Assembly: GCA_012656075.1 (NCBI GenBank)
Contig: JAAKBF010000247.1
Coordinates: 434,001 to 498,000 of the forward strand
Reading direction: 5' to 3'
From: Phytophthora hibernalis
Taxonomy: Eukaryota > Oomycota > Peronosporomycetes > Peronosporales > Peronosporaceae
Length of the DNA: 64,000 nucleotides
Each line of letters starts with the position of its first letter. Within the stretch, counting starts at the first letter, position 1. Under the pieces are notes generated by a model. That model was not told the DNA's origin. It saw nothing but the letters and a program-made list of their open reading frames with translations, and did not search any database. Shown one piece after another: positions 11,565 through 21,611 of this stretch. A program made the translations under genes and the position numbers.

Positions 11565-13947
11565 TTATAGCGTGCGCCAGTCTGCCAGCCACGGGTGCTT
11601 GTCGACCAAATTCTGCGCGCGGGTTTGCCAGGAGCATACCGATTCAAGAGATTGACGAGGAGCAGTGCCAAGAGCCTTCAGGATCAAGTCACTTGGCGTG
11701 GTTAACAGGTCGGCAGGTGTACCGAGCTTCTGGACTTCCAGCCGTTGGACCACTTTGACCTCGCCGACAATTTCCGACATCCAGTCGTTCAGCTCGTCAA
11801 GGCGAGCCTAATTCGTTCACAAGCCACGAGTAGTCAAATGTTAGTATGCTATCGACAACAGTTCATTGTTTCACTAACCTCGTCGATCAGCTTTTCAAGT
11901 TTTTCCTGTAATGTCTGGGTCGAAGGGTCCATCGGATCCACTAGCGCATGCAGCGTGGGGCCCACAGAGGCATCTGCAAGCTGACGCCGAGTGGTAATAC
12001 CAGCCTTTTGCAGCCATTTTGCAATAGAAGCTCCCGCAATCTGAGCCACTTCGTCGTCGGTGGCATCGCATCCACCGCTGCGTCCAGCATTGGCTAAGTT
12101 AGCGCATGTCCACGGATCCTTATTGAGCTCAGCGTTGGATGCTTCTTCTGGTCCAAGGATACGCGCTTTCTTGCACGAATCACAATAAACTGTAGTGGCT
12201 TCCTCCACCTCCTCTTCAAACTCTGTTTCCTCGTCGTCGAATGTAGCATGCTTCTCGGTTGTTTCAGCAGTCAGCGTCTCTTCTTCAAGAAATGCGGATA
12301 CAACGGCACTTGACTGAGCAGTTCGATCAAACCGGGCAAGAGCCGCCCGCGCCGCTGCGCTACGTAGAGTGGTGGGAGTAGCATCTTTAGCTGAAAGAGC
12401 AGGTGTCTGGGTAACGCGCTTAGGCTCCGCAGGCTCTTGCTGGACCTCTTCTTCATCACATAAGTCCAGGTGAATTACGTCGGTCTTCTTTTCCTTGGTC
12501 GCAGTTCGTTTGCTTGCTTTCGCCTGTGGCTTACTTTTTGCCTTTGGAGACGACACTTCATCACCCTGGATTTTACCCTGCTTCCACAACTTGTAGTGTT
12601 CTTCATTTCCCTGTCAAGTGTAGCAGCACGAACCACGTTACAAAACCAGCCCATACGCTGTCATAGGAGTGTACAGTCCAAAAGTAGTGCCTTGTACCTG
12701 TGCCTCCATAGCCTTCTCGGACATCACTCTGTAAAAAGTAAGCAACACGTTAGCAAGAGGGCCCACACTGCAAACAACATGCTGCCGATTTACCGAGTGC
12801 GAGTGCCCAAGAACGACCAATCTTCGTCAGGAACGAGATCTGCCAGACCAGCGGCCACGTCTCCACCATACAAGCGCGCAACGTTCCAAAAGACTCTGGT
12901 GGACACCTGTGCCATGTTAAACGGCTTGAGCATCTCACGCCCAGTCTCGCCGCCCGACAGCAACACGTATTTCAAAATGGCCTGCAGCTCATCTGTCTTC
13001 AGCAAATCCACTGTTTCCTCCTTCCATTTGCGGGGAGTTTCCTTGAAGCGAACATGCAGTTTAGCGGCGCTTCCGTCACCACGCCGGGTAGTCGACAATT
13101 CTTCGATCTCAAAATTACCGGCCAACGATGCATTCAACCTAGCGGTGGCCAATGTCAGCTCGTATTGATGCTCCACTGCGTTTTCGTCGCCGCGCGAAAA
13201 ACTTTGCTGCTCGGTCGTTAGAATGGCCGCTTACGGCGTTCACCAGACTGATCTCCACGTCCTCTTTCGACGTGAGATTGATCGCACGGCTACGGCGGTA
13301 TTTGTGTTGTGGTTCCTCATCCGCGTCCGCAGTTGTTTCATCAATTGAATTCTTCTCCAGCGAGCTTCCAAGATGGTGTCCACTGCCTGTGATTTTTCGC
13401 TTCGGTGCTGCCTTCTTGGCGCTGGTCGGTGGGTGCAGCGTGTGCACTCCCCTCTTGGTGCTTTCGCTGCTGCTTTCTTCGCAGCTGCTGCTCGCTTCGG
13501 CCTCGCTGCAGCCTTTGCCTTTGCACCAGACGCAGCAGCTTGTACTGGAGTTGCAGATCCAGTGCTCGTGTCCACCACCACTGTGTCGTTGGGCTCAAAG
13601 ACGGTCTTAACAAGTGCCGAGCCGTCCACTTCAACCGCTCGAGGCGGAAATCCTCTGCGAACTGATACCACGCAGCAATAATTCACAGAATTTTAGTCCT
13701 TAATTGTTGCAACCAACTCAATACATCATTTACAACGTACACGTCGGCGTATCCTTGGCTTTCAGACCCAATTCTTTAGCCGCCAGCTCTTTCAGAACAT
13801 AAAACACAAGCCAAGTAAGATACACGCCCCACGTCAAGCCCAGCAGCACTACATACGAGAGAACGTCTTGAAGTCGGCGTCCGGGTCAATCTGCAGCACC
13901 ACCTGCTTGCCGCGCGGTCCACGTAGACGCACGTTCCACTTGGACAT
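11565..13947 (-). CDS. Protein with N-terminal ubiquitin-like domain and C-terminal CW-type zinc finger
   Basis: Six exons on the minus strand: 13947-13857, 13788-13741, 13661-12794, 12728-12698, 12610-11879 and 11807-11565. About 670 residues. Residues 1 to about 75 look like the ubiquitin-like fold of YOD1/OTU1-type proteins (KWNVRLRGPRGK, then GFPPRAVEVDG and a closing NDTVVVD). An Ala/Lys-rich stretch follows, then a conserved middle domain (VEHQYELTLATARL, REMLKPFNMAQVS, DWSFLGTRTR, MSEKAMEAQ) that I cannot name. An acidic linker and a CW-type finger (YCDSCKKAR then PWTCANL and GGCD) come near the C-terminus. CW fingers usually read histone H3K4 methylation, so a nuclear role is likely but inferred. 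Frame breaks lie at CCCC 13449-13452 and A5 13197-13201. It diverges from the next gene with 149 bp between starts. Confidence 0.65.
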
Positions 13948-14096
13948 CGCAACCGTTGAGAACCTTTTGACTTGGCGTAGGAACTTTCTAGGAACCCGCG
14001 GACTGGTTGAGTTTCCAGTTTCTGATCTAGGCGATTCACCAATCACATGCGATAGACGCTCACAATCGAACTTGCCTTCTCGAGCCAAAGTTGAGG

Positions 14097-16377
14097 ATGG
14101 CGGAACTGAGCTGGCAGCAGAAGCTGGCGAGCGAGACGGACGCCGCCAAGAAGGAGTGGATGGCCGTGGAGCGTCGCTACTATGCGGAGCTGATGAGCAA
14201 GGAAGATACAACGCAGAACAAGCGCGTGCGGCTGTTCGTGAGTTTGTCGGATCCGGAGCTGCCTGCGCGACTCAAAGGCCAAGTGGAACTGCAGTTGACG
14301 CTGCCTGGGGAGTACCCGGTGGAAGCTGCACACGTGGATTTTGATCAGTGGGGTAGCCGACTGTCGGAGGAGCAGGTCGGCGCTTTGAATACTGCGGTGA
14401 ACGCTCGAGCTGAGGAATTGTGCGGAGGCTACGCACTGAGGAACCTGCTCACGTGGATCGACAATAACTTTGGCGCATTATTGAATCATTCGAGAAAGAG
14501 ATGGAAGAGGAGCAAGAGCTGGATGAGGGGCAAGAGGTGACTACAGAGAGCAGTGACCAGACAACCGAGAATGGTGCTCAGGTTGAAGAATTAACGACTC
14601 CTGTGGAGGAGGTGACTTGTACAATTGAGAAGAAGTCGAAGCGAAGACGCGGACGACGCCCGTGCCGCTTTTTGCCAGAGGTAAGTGCAAGGATGGCGAG
14701 AACTGCAAGTTTTCGCACGTGAAAAAGCAGGACAAAGCGGAGGAAGGCAGTGGTGAAGAAACGTCCGATGCGGACGCTGCCTCAGTTGTCAGGGAAGCTG
14801 ACCCGGCGCAAGCAACCGAAGTATCAGCACCTGCACCAGAACCGAAGAAGAAAAAGAAGACTCGTGTGCGGAAGTGCAAGTTTTTCGCGCAGAACAAGTG
14901 CCGAGATGGAGATAAGTGCAAATTCTCTCACGAGCTGAAAAGTGCAGGGGCAGCCAACAAGGGACAAAACGATGACGCTGACATTCTGCCACGTGTCGTT
15001 GTGGTGCAAATGGGTTCTCCGATCAGGTCTACGCTGGCAACAGAAGACAAGAGCCCCAATATCTCGGTCGTAACAGTGAGCACTGCTACAAACGAACCTA
15101 AGGTTGAGCATCTTCTTGATCAACACGGTGAAGACAGTAGCAAGTGGTCGGAAGCGCAACAGCGTGCGCTTGATCTGGCTTTGAAGAAATATCCGCCTTC
15201 GATGGACAAGAAAGAACGATGGACCAGCATAGCAAGTGAGGTTGAGGGTCGATCCCTAAACGAGTGTATTGACCGCTTCAAGATGCTATGTGAACTCATG
15301 CGCCGTGGAGTGGATCCCACCATTGCCGCTGCAACCGATAAATCTAAATCGGAGGAGGAGGTAGTGGAGTCAGCTGAAAGCGAAGATCATGGCCAAAACG
15401 CTAAGATCACGCCACCAGAGAAGCGTGTCGCCATCGAAACTGAACCAGAAGCGAAGGGCACTCAGATTTCTCTGGAGGATCTGTTTCTGCACGAAGTCGG
15501 CACGCTTGTCGCTCATCGCCTTGTTTGCCAGGTTCTATGCGATAACTGCCCGCTCAAGTTCGACGCCATCTTGACTTTGGACGCGACAGAGATCCAGAAG
15601 TGGTGCCCAAGGTGTAGCGTGCTTCACCACGTGCTTATGAGACCTGTGTTTGCTCACTCGCAGAGTAACGTGCTGGCCTATGTGGATACGCAAAACTGCT
15701 CAATTGTTGATGTGCTGCCCACCGACATGCTAGCTACTTGTCTGGAGTGCGGATGTGAAGCTTTACTGGAAAAATAACACCGAGACAGCGATCAGAGCAA
15801 GCGTGCTTTGCTTGCCATGTCAAGCTTGCTGTGATGGCAAAGCGCTTGGTGGCTGGGCAGCTGGAGTGTTCAATCAGTAAACGGAGTGTTTCTCCCGATG
15901 GCACTGCAGCAAAGACAACCAAGAGCAAGAAAGGAGGCAAGCAGGTCGCGGAAACGATTGTTTTGGGTCAACCCCTGCCTCGCAATGGAATCTGTGACCA
16001 CTACAAGCATTCCCTGCGCTGGTTTCGCTTTCAGTGCTGCGGAAAGGTATTTCCGTGTGATGTCTGTCACGATTCGAGCGACTGTCCTGAAGCCAACCTT
16101 GGGAAATTTGCCGGTAGGATGATTTGCGGCCTCTGCTCGAAGGAACAATCGAGCTCAGTTAAAGTGTGCTCCTGCGGCAACGACGTTGCGTCAAAGAAGT
16201 CAAGCTCGCCATTGGGAAGGTGGCGCCGGGTGCCGAGATTCGTCGCAGATGTCGCGCTGGGATAAGCAAAAGCATCGTGGGCAAAACAAGACGGAGAGCA
16301 AGAAGTTCAAACGGGTTGGTGCGGAAGCCAAGAAGCGTAGAGAGAAAGCAAATGGGAATGTCGACGCGCAGCAGTAG
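14097..16377 (+). CDS. RWD, double CCCH, SANT and CHY zinc-finger protein, four frame breaks
   Basis: One long exon whose pieces in three frames join into about 760 residues. Order: RWD-like domain (about 1-125), acidic linker, two CCCH fingers with identical C-x7-C-x5-C-x3-H spacing (about 190-208 and 259-277), a DNAJC2-like SANT domain (about 350-400; KWSEAQQRALDLALKKYPP), a Cys-rich segment with CxxC pairs, then a CHY zinc finger (CDHYKH, CCGKVFPCDVCHD, CGLCSKEQ) ending with the conserved tail HWEGGAGCRD and a basic end. Frame changes occur near 14476, at T5 14669-14673, at A5 15770-15774 and near 16203; the first CCCH finger is only complete when the T run has six bases. The combination suggests an RNA- or ubiquitin-linked nuclear protein, but function is not known. 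Confidence 0.7.
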
Positions 16378-16476
16378 AACATTGTACGCATAAGATTACA
16401 AAATCGAGTCTGCTATTCTGAGCTCGTGGCACCGCTCTTTGGTTCTGTAGCCACTCAGTTCTCGGCTTTCTCGATC

Positions 16477-16968
16477 ATGGTGCGCTACACGCTGGCTGGG
16501 CGAGTGAGTAGTGAAGAGTATGCTATCTGCGATCGGTTGCTTGGTAAGAGCAACGTACTTCCTCGTCGACCACTTTGCATACGTCTAACTGTTCCGGTGG
16601 TCTGTGCAGACATTTTGGCAGCGACGTTGCCAGATTGCCAAGTGACCAAGTTGCCATCCAGAACCGACCGCTGGGCGAACGATGCCGCCGAGTTAATGCG
16701 TTTGTATGGGTACGTCTACTGCCCGCTGCACGTGCATGATGGCGTCCTAACATTTCGGCGAGACAGCTTCAACTTGCCCACCTCCTCGAACCTTGTGATC
16801 AGCGACGTAGTAATTTGGACCGACACAGGACGACTGTTGTGCTCGGATGTCGATGAATTTAGCACCTTCGTAGGACGCAACTACGGTATCCAATTGGATT
16901 TGACAGAGTCAGAAGTGCTGCTATACATCAAGGCCAACGTGGAGGACCTAAGAGCACAGCAAAGTTAA
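16477..16968 (+). CDS. Small protein resembling the N-terminal domain of MDH1B
   Basis: Two exons, 16477-16543 and 16610-16968; the 66-bp intron has a clean GTAAGA donor and TGTGCAG acceptor and, being divisible by three, can also be read through. The spliced product of 141 residues begins MVRYTLAGRVSSEEY, then RLLDILAATLPDCQVTKL. This is like the short N-terminal module of putative malate dehydrogenase 1B (a xYAGRADCPYYA-type start and an LPDF-x-KI block), with a later VIWTDTGRLL block. The dehydrogenase domain itself is absent: a stop follows at 16966 and only AT-rich DNA lies beyond. It may be a stand-alone domain or a truncated gene. Resemblance judged by eye, moderate confidence. Confidence 0.45.
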   Translation: MVRYTLAGRVSSEEYAICDRLLGKSNVLPRRPLCIRLTVPVVCADILAATLPDCQVTKLPSRTDRWANDAAELMRLYGYVYCPLHVHDGVLTFRRDSFNLPTSSNLVISDVVIWTDTGRLLCSDVDEFSTFVGRNYGIQLDLTESEVLLYIKANVEDLRAQQS

Positions 16969-17055
16969 CCCCTTTTTAAAGCTCTTTTATCAATGTTTCA
17001 ACATTTTTACAACGTTTAAAACGCGATGAAAAAGCAAGCTGTTTAAACAAAACAA

Positions 17056-17091
17056 TTTAGCGTTTGAATTGCAATTTTTGCAATCGCTAAA
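17056..17091. repeat. AT-rich nested inverted repeat between genes
   Basis: Outer arms TTTAGCG (17056-17062) and CGCTAAA (17085-17091) enclose inner arms ATTGCAA (17068-17074) and TTGCAAT (17078-17084). It lies between the MDH1B-like stop codon and the FtsZ start. It may help end transcription of the first gene; no function is shown. Confidence 0.6.
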
Positions 17092-17167
17092 CCTTAATAT
17101 TACTCTTCTGAGAATCGCACATTAGTGACCCTTCACTTTGTGGCGATCCGGTCCAGCTCCGATTCCG

Positions 17168-19111
17168 ATGGCGATTTTCCGCATGAAGGCCGCGGTGACG
17201 GCGCTGCTACGCGCCAACCGGATGAATTATGCTGCCAATCAGCGTGTTTCCTTCTCTTCAGAAGCCACAGACGCGGCCGCTGCAGCGTTGCGCATGGTAA
17301 ATGCTCGCTATATCAATTAAATGGAGTTTTATCGTCCACTGACCCTGTTTCGCGTCATTTTAGGGTTTCAAGAAGGCTAAGAAAGACGAAGACGACGTGC
17401 TTCAAGTTGACGTTGAAGCGAAAGTGGAGCCTGCGTCACCGACGGATGTGAGCGTCGCGCCATTCCCGGCCACGGAGAAGAAGCTCGTGCCACCTACGAT
17501 GAGCTCCACGCAGCCGTTGTGGCTCACACAGGACCACCCGGTGACGGACCTGTCGGGATTCGCACCGAAGATCGTGGTGGTCGGTGTCGGAGGAGCTGGA
17601 GGAAACGCAGGTGCTGGATTCAGTTTCGTTTTGAAGTGTGTGATGATCACCTCCTGATCGATATCTGTTGGTGTTTTGATTTGCAGTGAACAACATGATC
17701 GCACGCGGCCTGAAAGGAGTGGAGTTCCTGGTCTGCAACACGGACGCACAGCATTTGCGCACGACCTCACAGAGAACCGAGTTCAGATGTCTCCTGAGTT
17801 GACGGGGACTGGGCTGTGGCGCCAATCCTGAAGTTGGGTATGTGTTTGGCTACTATGTGATTGGTTGGGTAGAGGTATCTTAGTGAATTGGACGATGTTG
17901 ACGATTTAGCCGGGAAGCAGCGGAGGCTGCGATTGATGAGATTCTGGAGCGCGTTCAAGGTGCAAACATGGTGCGTTGAGCAAGCAGAGTTTGAAAACTG
18001 GAGTGCGGTTGTAACGCGTTCACTAATTCCTAACTTGTATTTTTGTCGATTAGATGTTTGTTACTGCGGGCATGGGCGGTGGAACTGGTACTGGTGCAGC
18101 CCCCATTATTGCTCAGGCAGCGCTCGATGCTGGCATTCTTACGGTGGCTGTAGTCACCAAGGTGCGTTCAATTGACAACCTTGTGCGTTTGTCCACGATG
18201 ATTATGTGCTAACTGCAATCCTTTATATGATGCAGCCGTTCCGGTTCGAAGGTAGCAACCGAGCGAAACTTGCGGAGCAAGGTCTCGCTGAGTTGAAGGA
18301 TAGCGTGGATACGATGCTTGTGATCCCGAACCAGAATCTGTTCAACATGTCCAACGAACGAACATCTCTGATGGATGCGTTCAGGTGCGTGGGATGGTCT
18401 ATCTTTTCTTGTAAGAAAAGCTATAATAACGGTTGCTACATGTGCTTAGAATGGCGGACAATGTGCTCCTTGATGGCGTCAAGAACATCTCCGACCTTAT
18501 GGTGATGCCTGGACTCATTAATCTCGACTTCGCGGATGTCCAGTCGGTATGGTTCTTGTTTTTCCTTTGATGACAATCTGGTTAGCGACTTGCTCATTGC
18601 TTCGTTTGTCGCCCGTATCTACAGGTGATGCAAAACATGGGAAACGCCATGATGGGAAGTGGAGAGGCTGATGGAGACAACCGGTGGGTTTGTATTTTGG
18701 CTGGTTGTTTATGGGATAGGATCAACTGAAGTGTTATGCTTGCGCTCGTTGGTATCCTAGGGCTTTGCGCGCTGCTGAGGATGCGTTGGCGAATCCTCTA
18801 CTGGGAGATATTTCTATCAAGGTACTTATCCAATTGCATCACGTGTGCATGAGAATTCGTGCTCGCCTTAACGTGATCTCGCTCACGTGTTTCATGTGCG
18901 ACTTGCAGGACGCCAAGGGCATGATTGTAAACATCACGGGTGGCTCCGACCTGACGTTATTTGAAGTTGACGAAGCTGCTGAGCGTGTGACCCGGGAACT
19001 TGACGACCCCACGCCAACATTATCTTCGGCTCAACGTTCGATGACTCCCTCGACGGTAAGCTCCGCGTTTCCGTGGTCGCAACTGGCATCGCCGACCCCG
19101 AAAAGTTATAG
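17168..19111 (+). CDS. ftsZ: Bacterial-type FtsZ, probably mitochondrial, three frame breaks
   Basis: Tubulin-fold GTPase that assembles the division ring; in stramenopiles an alphaproteobacterium-like FtsZ is kept for mitochondrial division. Ten exons: 17168-17296, 17364-17610, 17687-17837, 17910-17970, 18054-18161, 18236-18384, 18450-18546, 18625-18683, 18761-18821 and 18909-19111. About 421 residues. The basic, hydroxylated N-terminus (MAIFRMKAAVTALLRANR) looks like a mitochondrial presequence. Core motifs are VGVGGAGGNAVNNM, CNTDAQ, the tubulin signature GGGTGTG (about 204-210), the T7-loop region INLDFADV and ITGGSDLTLFEV. It ends ADPEKL, without the C-terminal peptide that bacterial FtsZ uses to bind FtsA/ZipA. 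Breaks lie near 17771, at GGGG 17804-17807 and at about 19010; all intron phases fit. Confidence 0.93.
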
Positions 19112-19214
19112 ACACCGCAGTCGAACCAACAAGCGGAAAGTGAACCACAGTGCCGTGTTGTCTGTGTGAACATGCTAAGTGATGCTACGAAGTACTACGT
19201 ACAAGTCAAAACTA

Positions 19215-19246
19215 AATGCGATCGCCCCATGTGTGCGGATCGCATT
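19215..19246. repeat. Inverted repeat between convergent genes
   Basis: Perfect 9-bp arms AATGCGATC (19215-19223) and GATCGCATT (19238-19246) with a 14-nt loop, in the 262-bp gap between the FtsZ stop and the end of the convergent PX gene. The position suits a 3'-end or terminator role, which is inference. Confidence 0.6.
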
Positions 19247-19373
19247 GATATTATACTGCTTCATACTTAGTTTGCACAACGCCCTGCCTGCGGGGCGATG
19301 CGGCTCCGCTGGCCGGCTTAGCAGCTAGCTACCCTCGAGGTGGATAAGCAAAAATTGCACTGTCCTGCAGCGC

Positions 19374-20324
19374 TCAAAAGGCGTACTCCTTGTCGTCTAC
19401 AGAGAAGTTGGCTTGTTGCGAGAGTCGCTCAGCTGGCAAGGATGAAAGTGCCTCCTCCAGATCGTAAGAGGCCCACATCGACGTGAGCCGAACAACCACT
19501 TCTTCGCACGTAAGGCGAGATCCCTCGGGTACTACCACCTGCTTCATCGCCTCCTCCAGAGGAACGCCCTCATCGTAGCACCGTTCATCATCGTACTTCT
19601 TGCCGTAGTCGTCATCACTGCTGTCTGAATAATCCATGATTGGGTCCTCCGACTCGTTGGGCTGCGTGGACGCATCATCCGACCGAGTACTCATCATGTT
19701 CTTGCTGCGTGAGAAGATGGACGTCCCGCCCGAGACCTGACTGTTTGTGAAAATTGGTTTGCTCGACGACTTGCTGGCGCTGAAGAGCTCTCTGCCTACG
19801 AACGACGGGGAAATGGGCGGTGCTGGCTCCGGCACGGGCATCACCGGTTGGTCGACCACCGCGTACGAATCGAGCGACAACGACTTGTTGATCTTGGGAA
19901 GAATGGAGCCGTTCATGGGCTGCGCGCCTCGAATGAGGAACGGCCGCATCAAGTCCTTGATCTCTTCACCACAGATGCCGCACTTGGGGAGGTCGTTGTA
20001 CAAACGTCCCACGAGCAGCTTGAGGAAGTCCTGCAGCGCCGACACGCGGTGGCGCACGATCGAGTTAGTCCGTAGCAGCGACTTGGCCGGGAAGCGGAAC
20101 TTGCTGATGGCACGGTTGAAACTTGCGCAGTTGGCACACGAGACGCGCGTGGCGAGTCTGTGCTGGATGTCCTTGCGCAGTTGCAGGAACTGCGAGTAGC
20201 GGCGGTTGACGGTCCATTCCTGGTTGGTGGGCTGCACGAGCATGCAGATGCTGTACAGTGTGTGCGTGGGCCGATTGAGTGCCGCTGGGATGAAGACCTG
20301 TACGCCGCTCTGGAACAAACTCAT
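19374..20324 (-). CDS. PX-domain phosphoinositide-binding protein
   Basis: Uninterrupted single-exon frame of 316 residues starting at ATG 20324. The first 130 residues form a PX domain: RRYSQFLQLRKDI supplies the phosphoinositide-binding Arg-Arg-Tyr, FPAKSLLRTN the proline/lysine loop, and RVSALQDFLKLLV the following helix. An insertion with four cysteines (CANC and CGICGEE) could bind zinc. The C-terminal half is Ser-, Pro- and Asp-rich and probably disordered (SDSSDDDYGKKYDDE). The expected role is recruitment to PI3P-bearing endosomal membranes. No sorting-nexin BAR or other second domain is visible. It faces the FtsZ gene and lies back to back with the acyltransferase gene. Confidence 0.8.
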   Translation of the reverse strand: MSLFQSGVQVFIPAALNRPTHTLYSICMLVQPTNQEWTVNRRYSQFLQLRKDIQHRLATRVSCANCASFNRAISKFRFPAKSLLRTNSIVRHRVSALQDFLKLLVGRLYNDLPKCGICGEEIKDLMRPFLIRGAQPMNGSILPKINKSLSLDSYAVVDQPVMPVPEPAPPISPSFVGRELFSASKSSSKPIFTNSQVSGGTSIFSRSKNMMSTRSDDASTQPNESEDPIMDYSDSSDDDYGKKYDDERCYDEGVPLEEAMKQVVVPEGSRLTCEEVVVRLTSMWASYDLEEALSSLPAERLSQQANFSVDDKEYAF

Positions 20325-21611
20325 TGGTGGCTGGGCTGGTCCTGCGTCCGGTTCCTGCGCTACGCTACGCTAAATGGCACACTGCGGGCTTTGGACAGAT
20401 AGTACCGTATGGTACAACGAGCAGCTCAGGCTGCAGGGTGCGGTGGTTGTGTACGTCGCCTCCGGGAGTTGACGTGAGGCGGTTGGCTGGAAAGACCGAC
20501 TGCGGACACACGAGCTGACGCTGGATAGTGCTCACCCACCCGATATGCGACCGACCGAGGCGTGCGATTTCGGCCCGTTTGCGTCGCCACGACAGCGTCA
20601 AAGCCCACGAGACCAGCTCACCACCTGGAGTTTGTATGAGGTTTCGAGCGCAAGGGCTCAGGGTCAAGGCCAACACAAGTATCCGCCGTCGCCGTTGCAC
20701 ACGCGGCGTTACAGTTCAGCGCCCTGCAACACAGGACGCGCAAGGCGCCCTTCCTACTGAAACTGGTGCAAATTGACCAGCAAGCACAGGAAAATGCGCT
20801 AGCGCTATTCAGTGCTATCAGAAACCAGTGTGCTCTTCTACTACTCGCCAGCCTCATCACTCGCTTTGGAGCCGGCCACATGCAACCTACTGCAAGCAAG
20901 CGAATTGTCGAAAATCGTGCTCGAAGCCGTCACGAGCTCGAGATATCTCGAGCTCGGTGGAGCCAGCGCCTCGGTGGCAAGCACGTTGGTCCCACGATCG
21001 TGCAGCATAGAGATCGTCCGCCCGCACGTGCACGGCCCAAGCTATCAGCGCTGACTAAAAGAGCGGAAAATAACGTGGCGAGCTTCCAGCAGCACGGGCT
21101 CCGTTATTATCCGGTGGTTGCGCCCGTTGCCGATCCGTTTCGTACTTCAGTAGTAAATATCAGGCAGCGTAGCGCAGACAACGGAGCTCGTTACGCGGCC
21201 GAGCCTTCGCCTTTCGCCTTGCGCGACGGCGACCGATCTTGCTCGAGCCTCGACACCATGTTGGTCCGCCCTCAGTAACTGAGCCGAGCGGTGTTCAGTT
21301 TCTGCCGATCACTGACGGACAGCAACAATTTTTCGGTCGTGTTGTTGCACTCGCGACTGTCCACGTTGGTGTGCGAGACACAAACTCTCATAAACAGATA
21401 AAAACGGCTTAAACCAACTCGGACAGGTGTTAAGTGGCTCACATAAGTATCCCAGAGCAGAGGTCCTTCCTTCTGGGATACGTGTCCGGTGTCATCGCGT
21501 CCAAATAAATTTCTCACCGCGCTTACGGCATTCGCGTCCTCGTTGTGCATCATTGCACCTTTCGCCGTGATTCAGACACACAACAACAAAGGCCAAGAAC
21601 TGGAGAAGAAC
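20325..21611. other. Long divergent intergenic region, nothing recognised
   Basis: About 1.3 kb between the PX gene (minus) and the acyltransferase gene (plus). A 170-codon open frame (20766-21278, plus) has no protein-like signature. A short inverted repeat GTACCGTATGGTAC lies at about 20402-20415. The frame of the downstream gene is open upstream to about 21489 without an ATG, so its 5' leader or an unseen first exon may lie here. Confidence 0.5.

Noticed and set aside
17168..19111. Plastid-type or tubulin identity for the FtsZ gene
   Set aside because: The N-terminus looks mitochondrial, oomycetes lack plastids, and the GGGTGTG and T7-loop motifs are FtsZ rather than tubulin.
20766..21278. 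170-codon plus-strand frame in the intergenic gap
   Set aside because: No hydrophobic core pattern, no motif and no splice partner; treated as chance.
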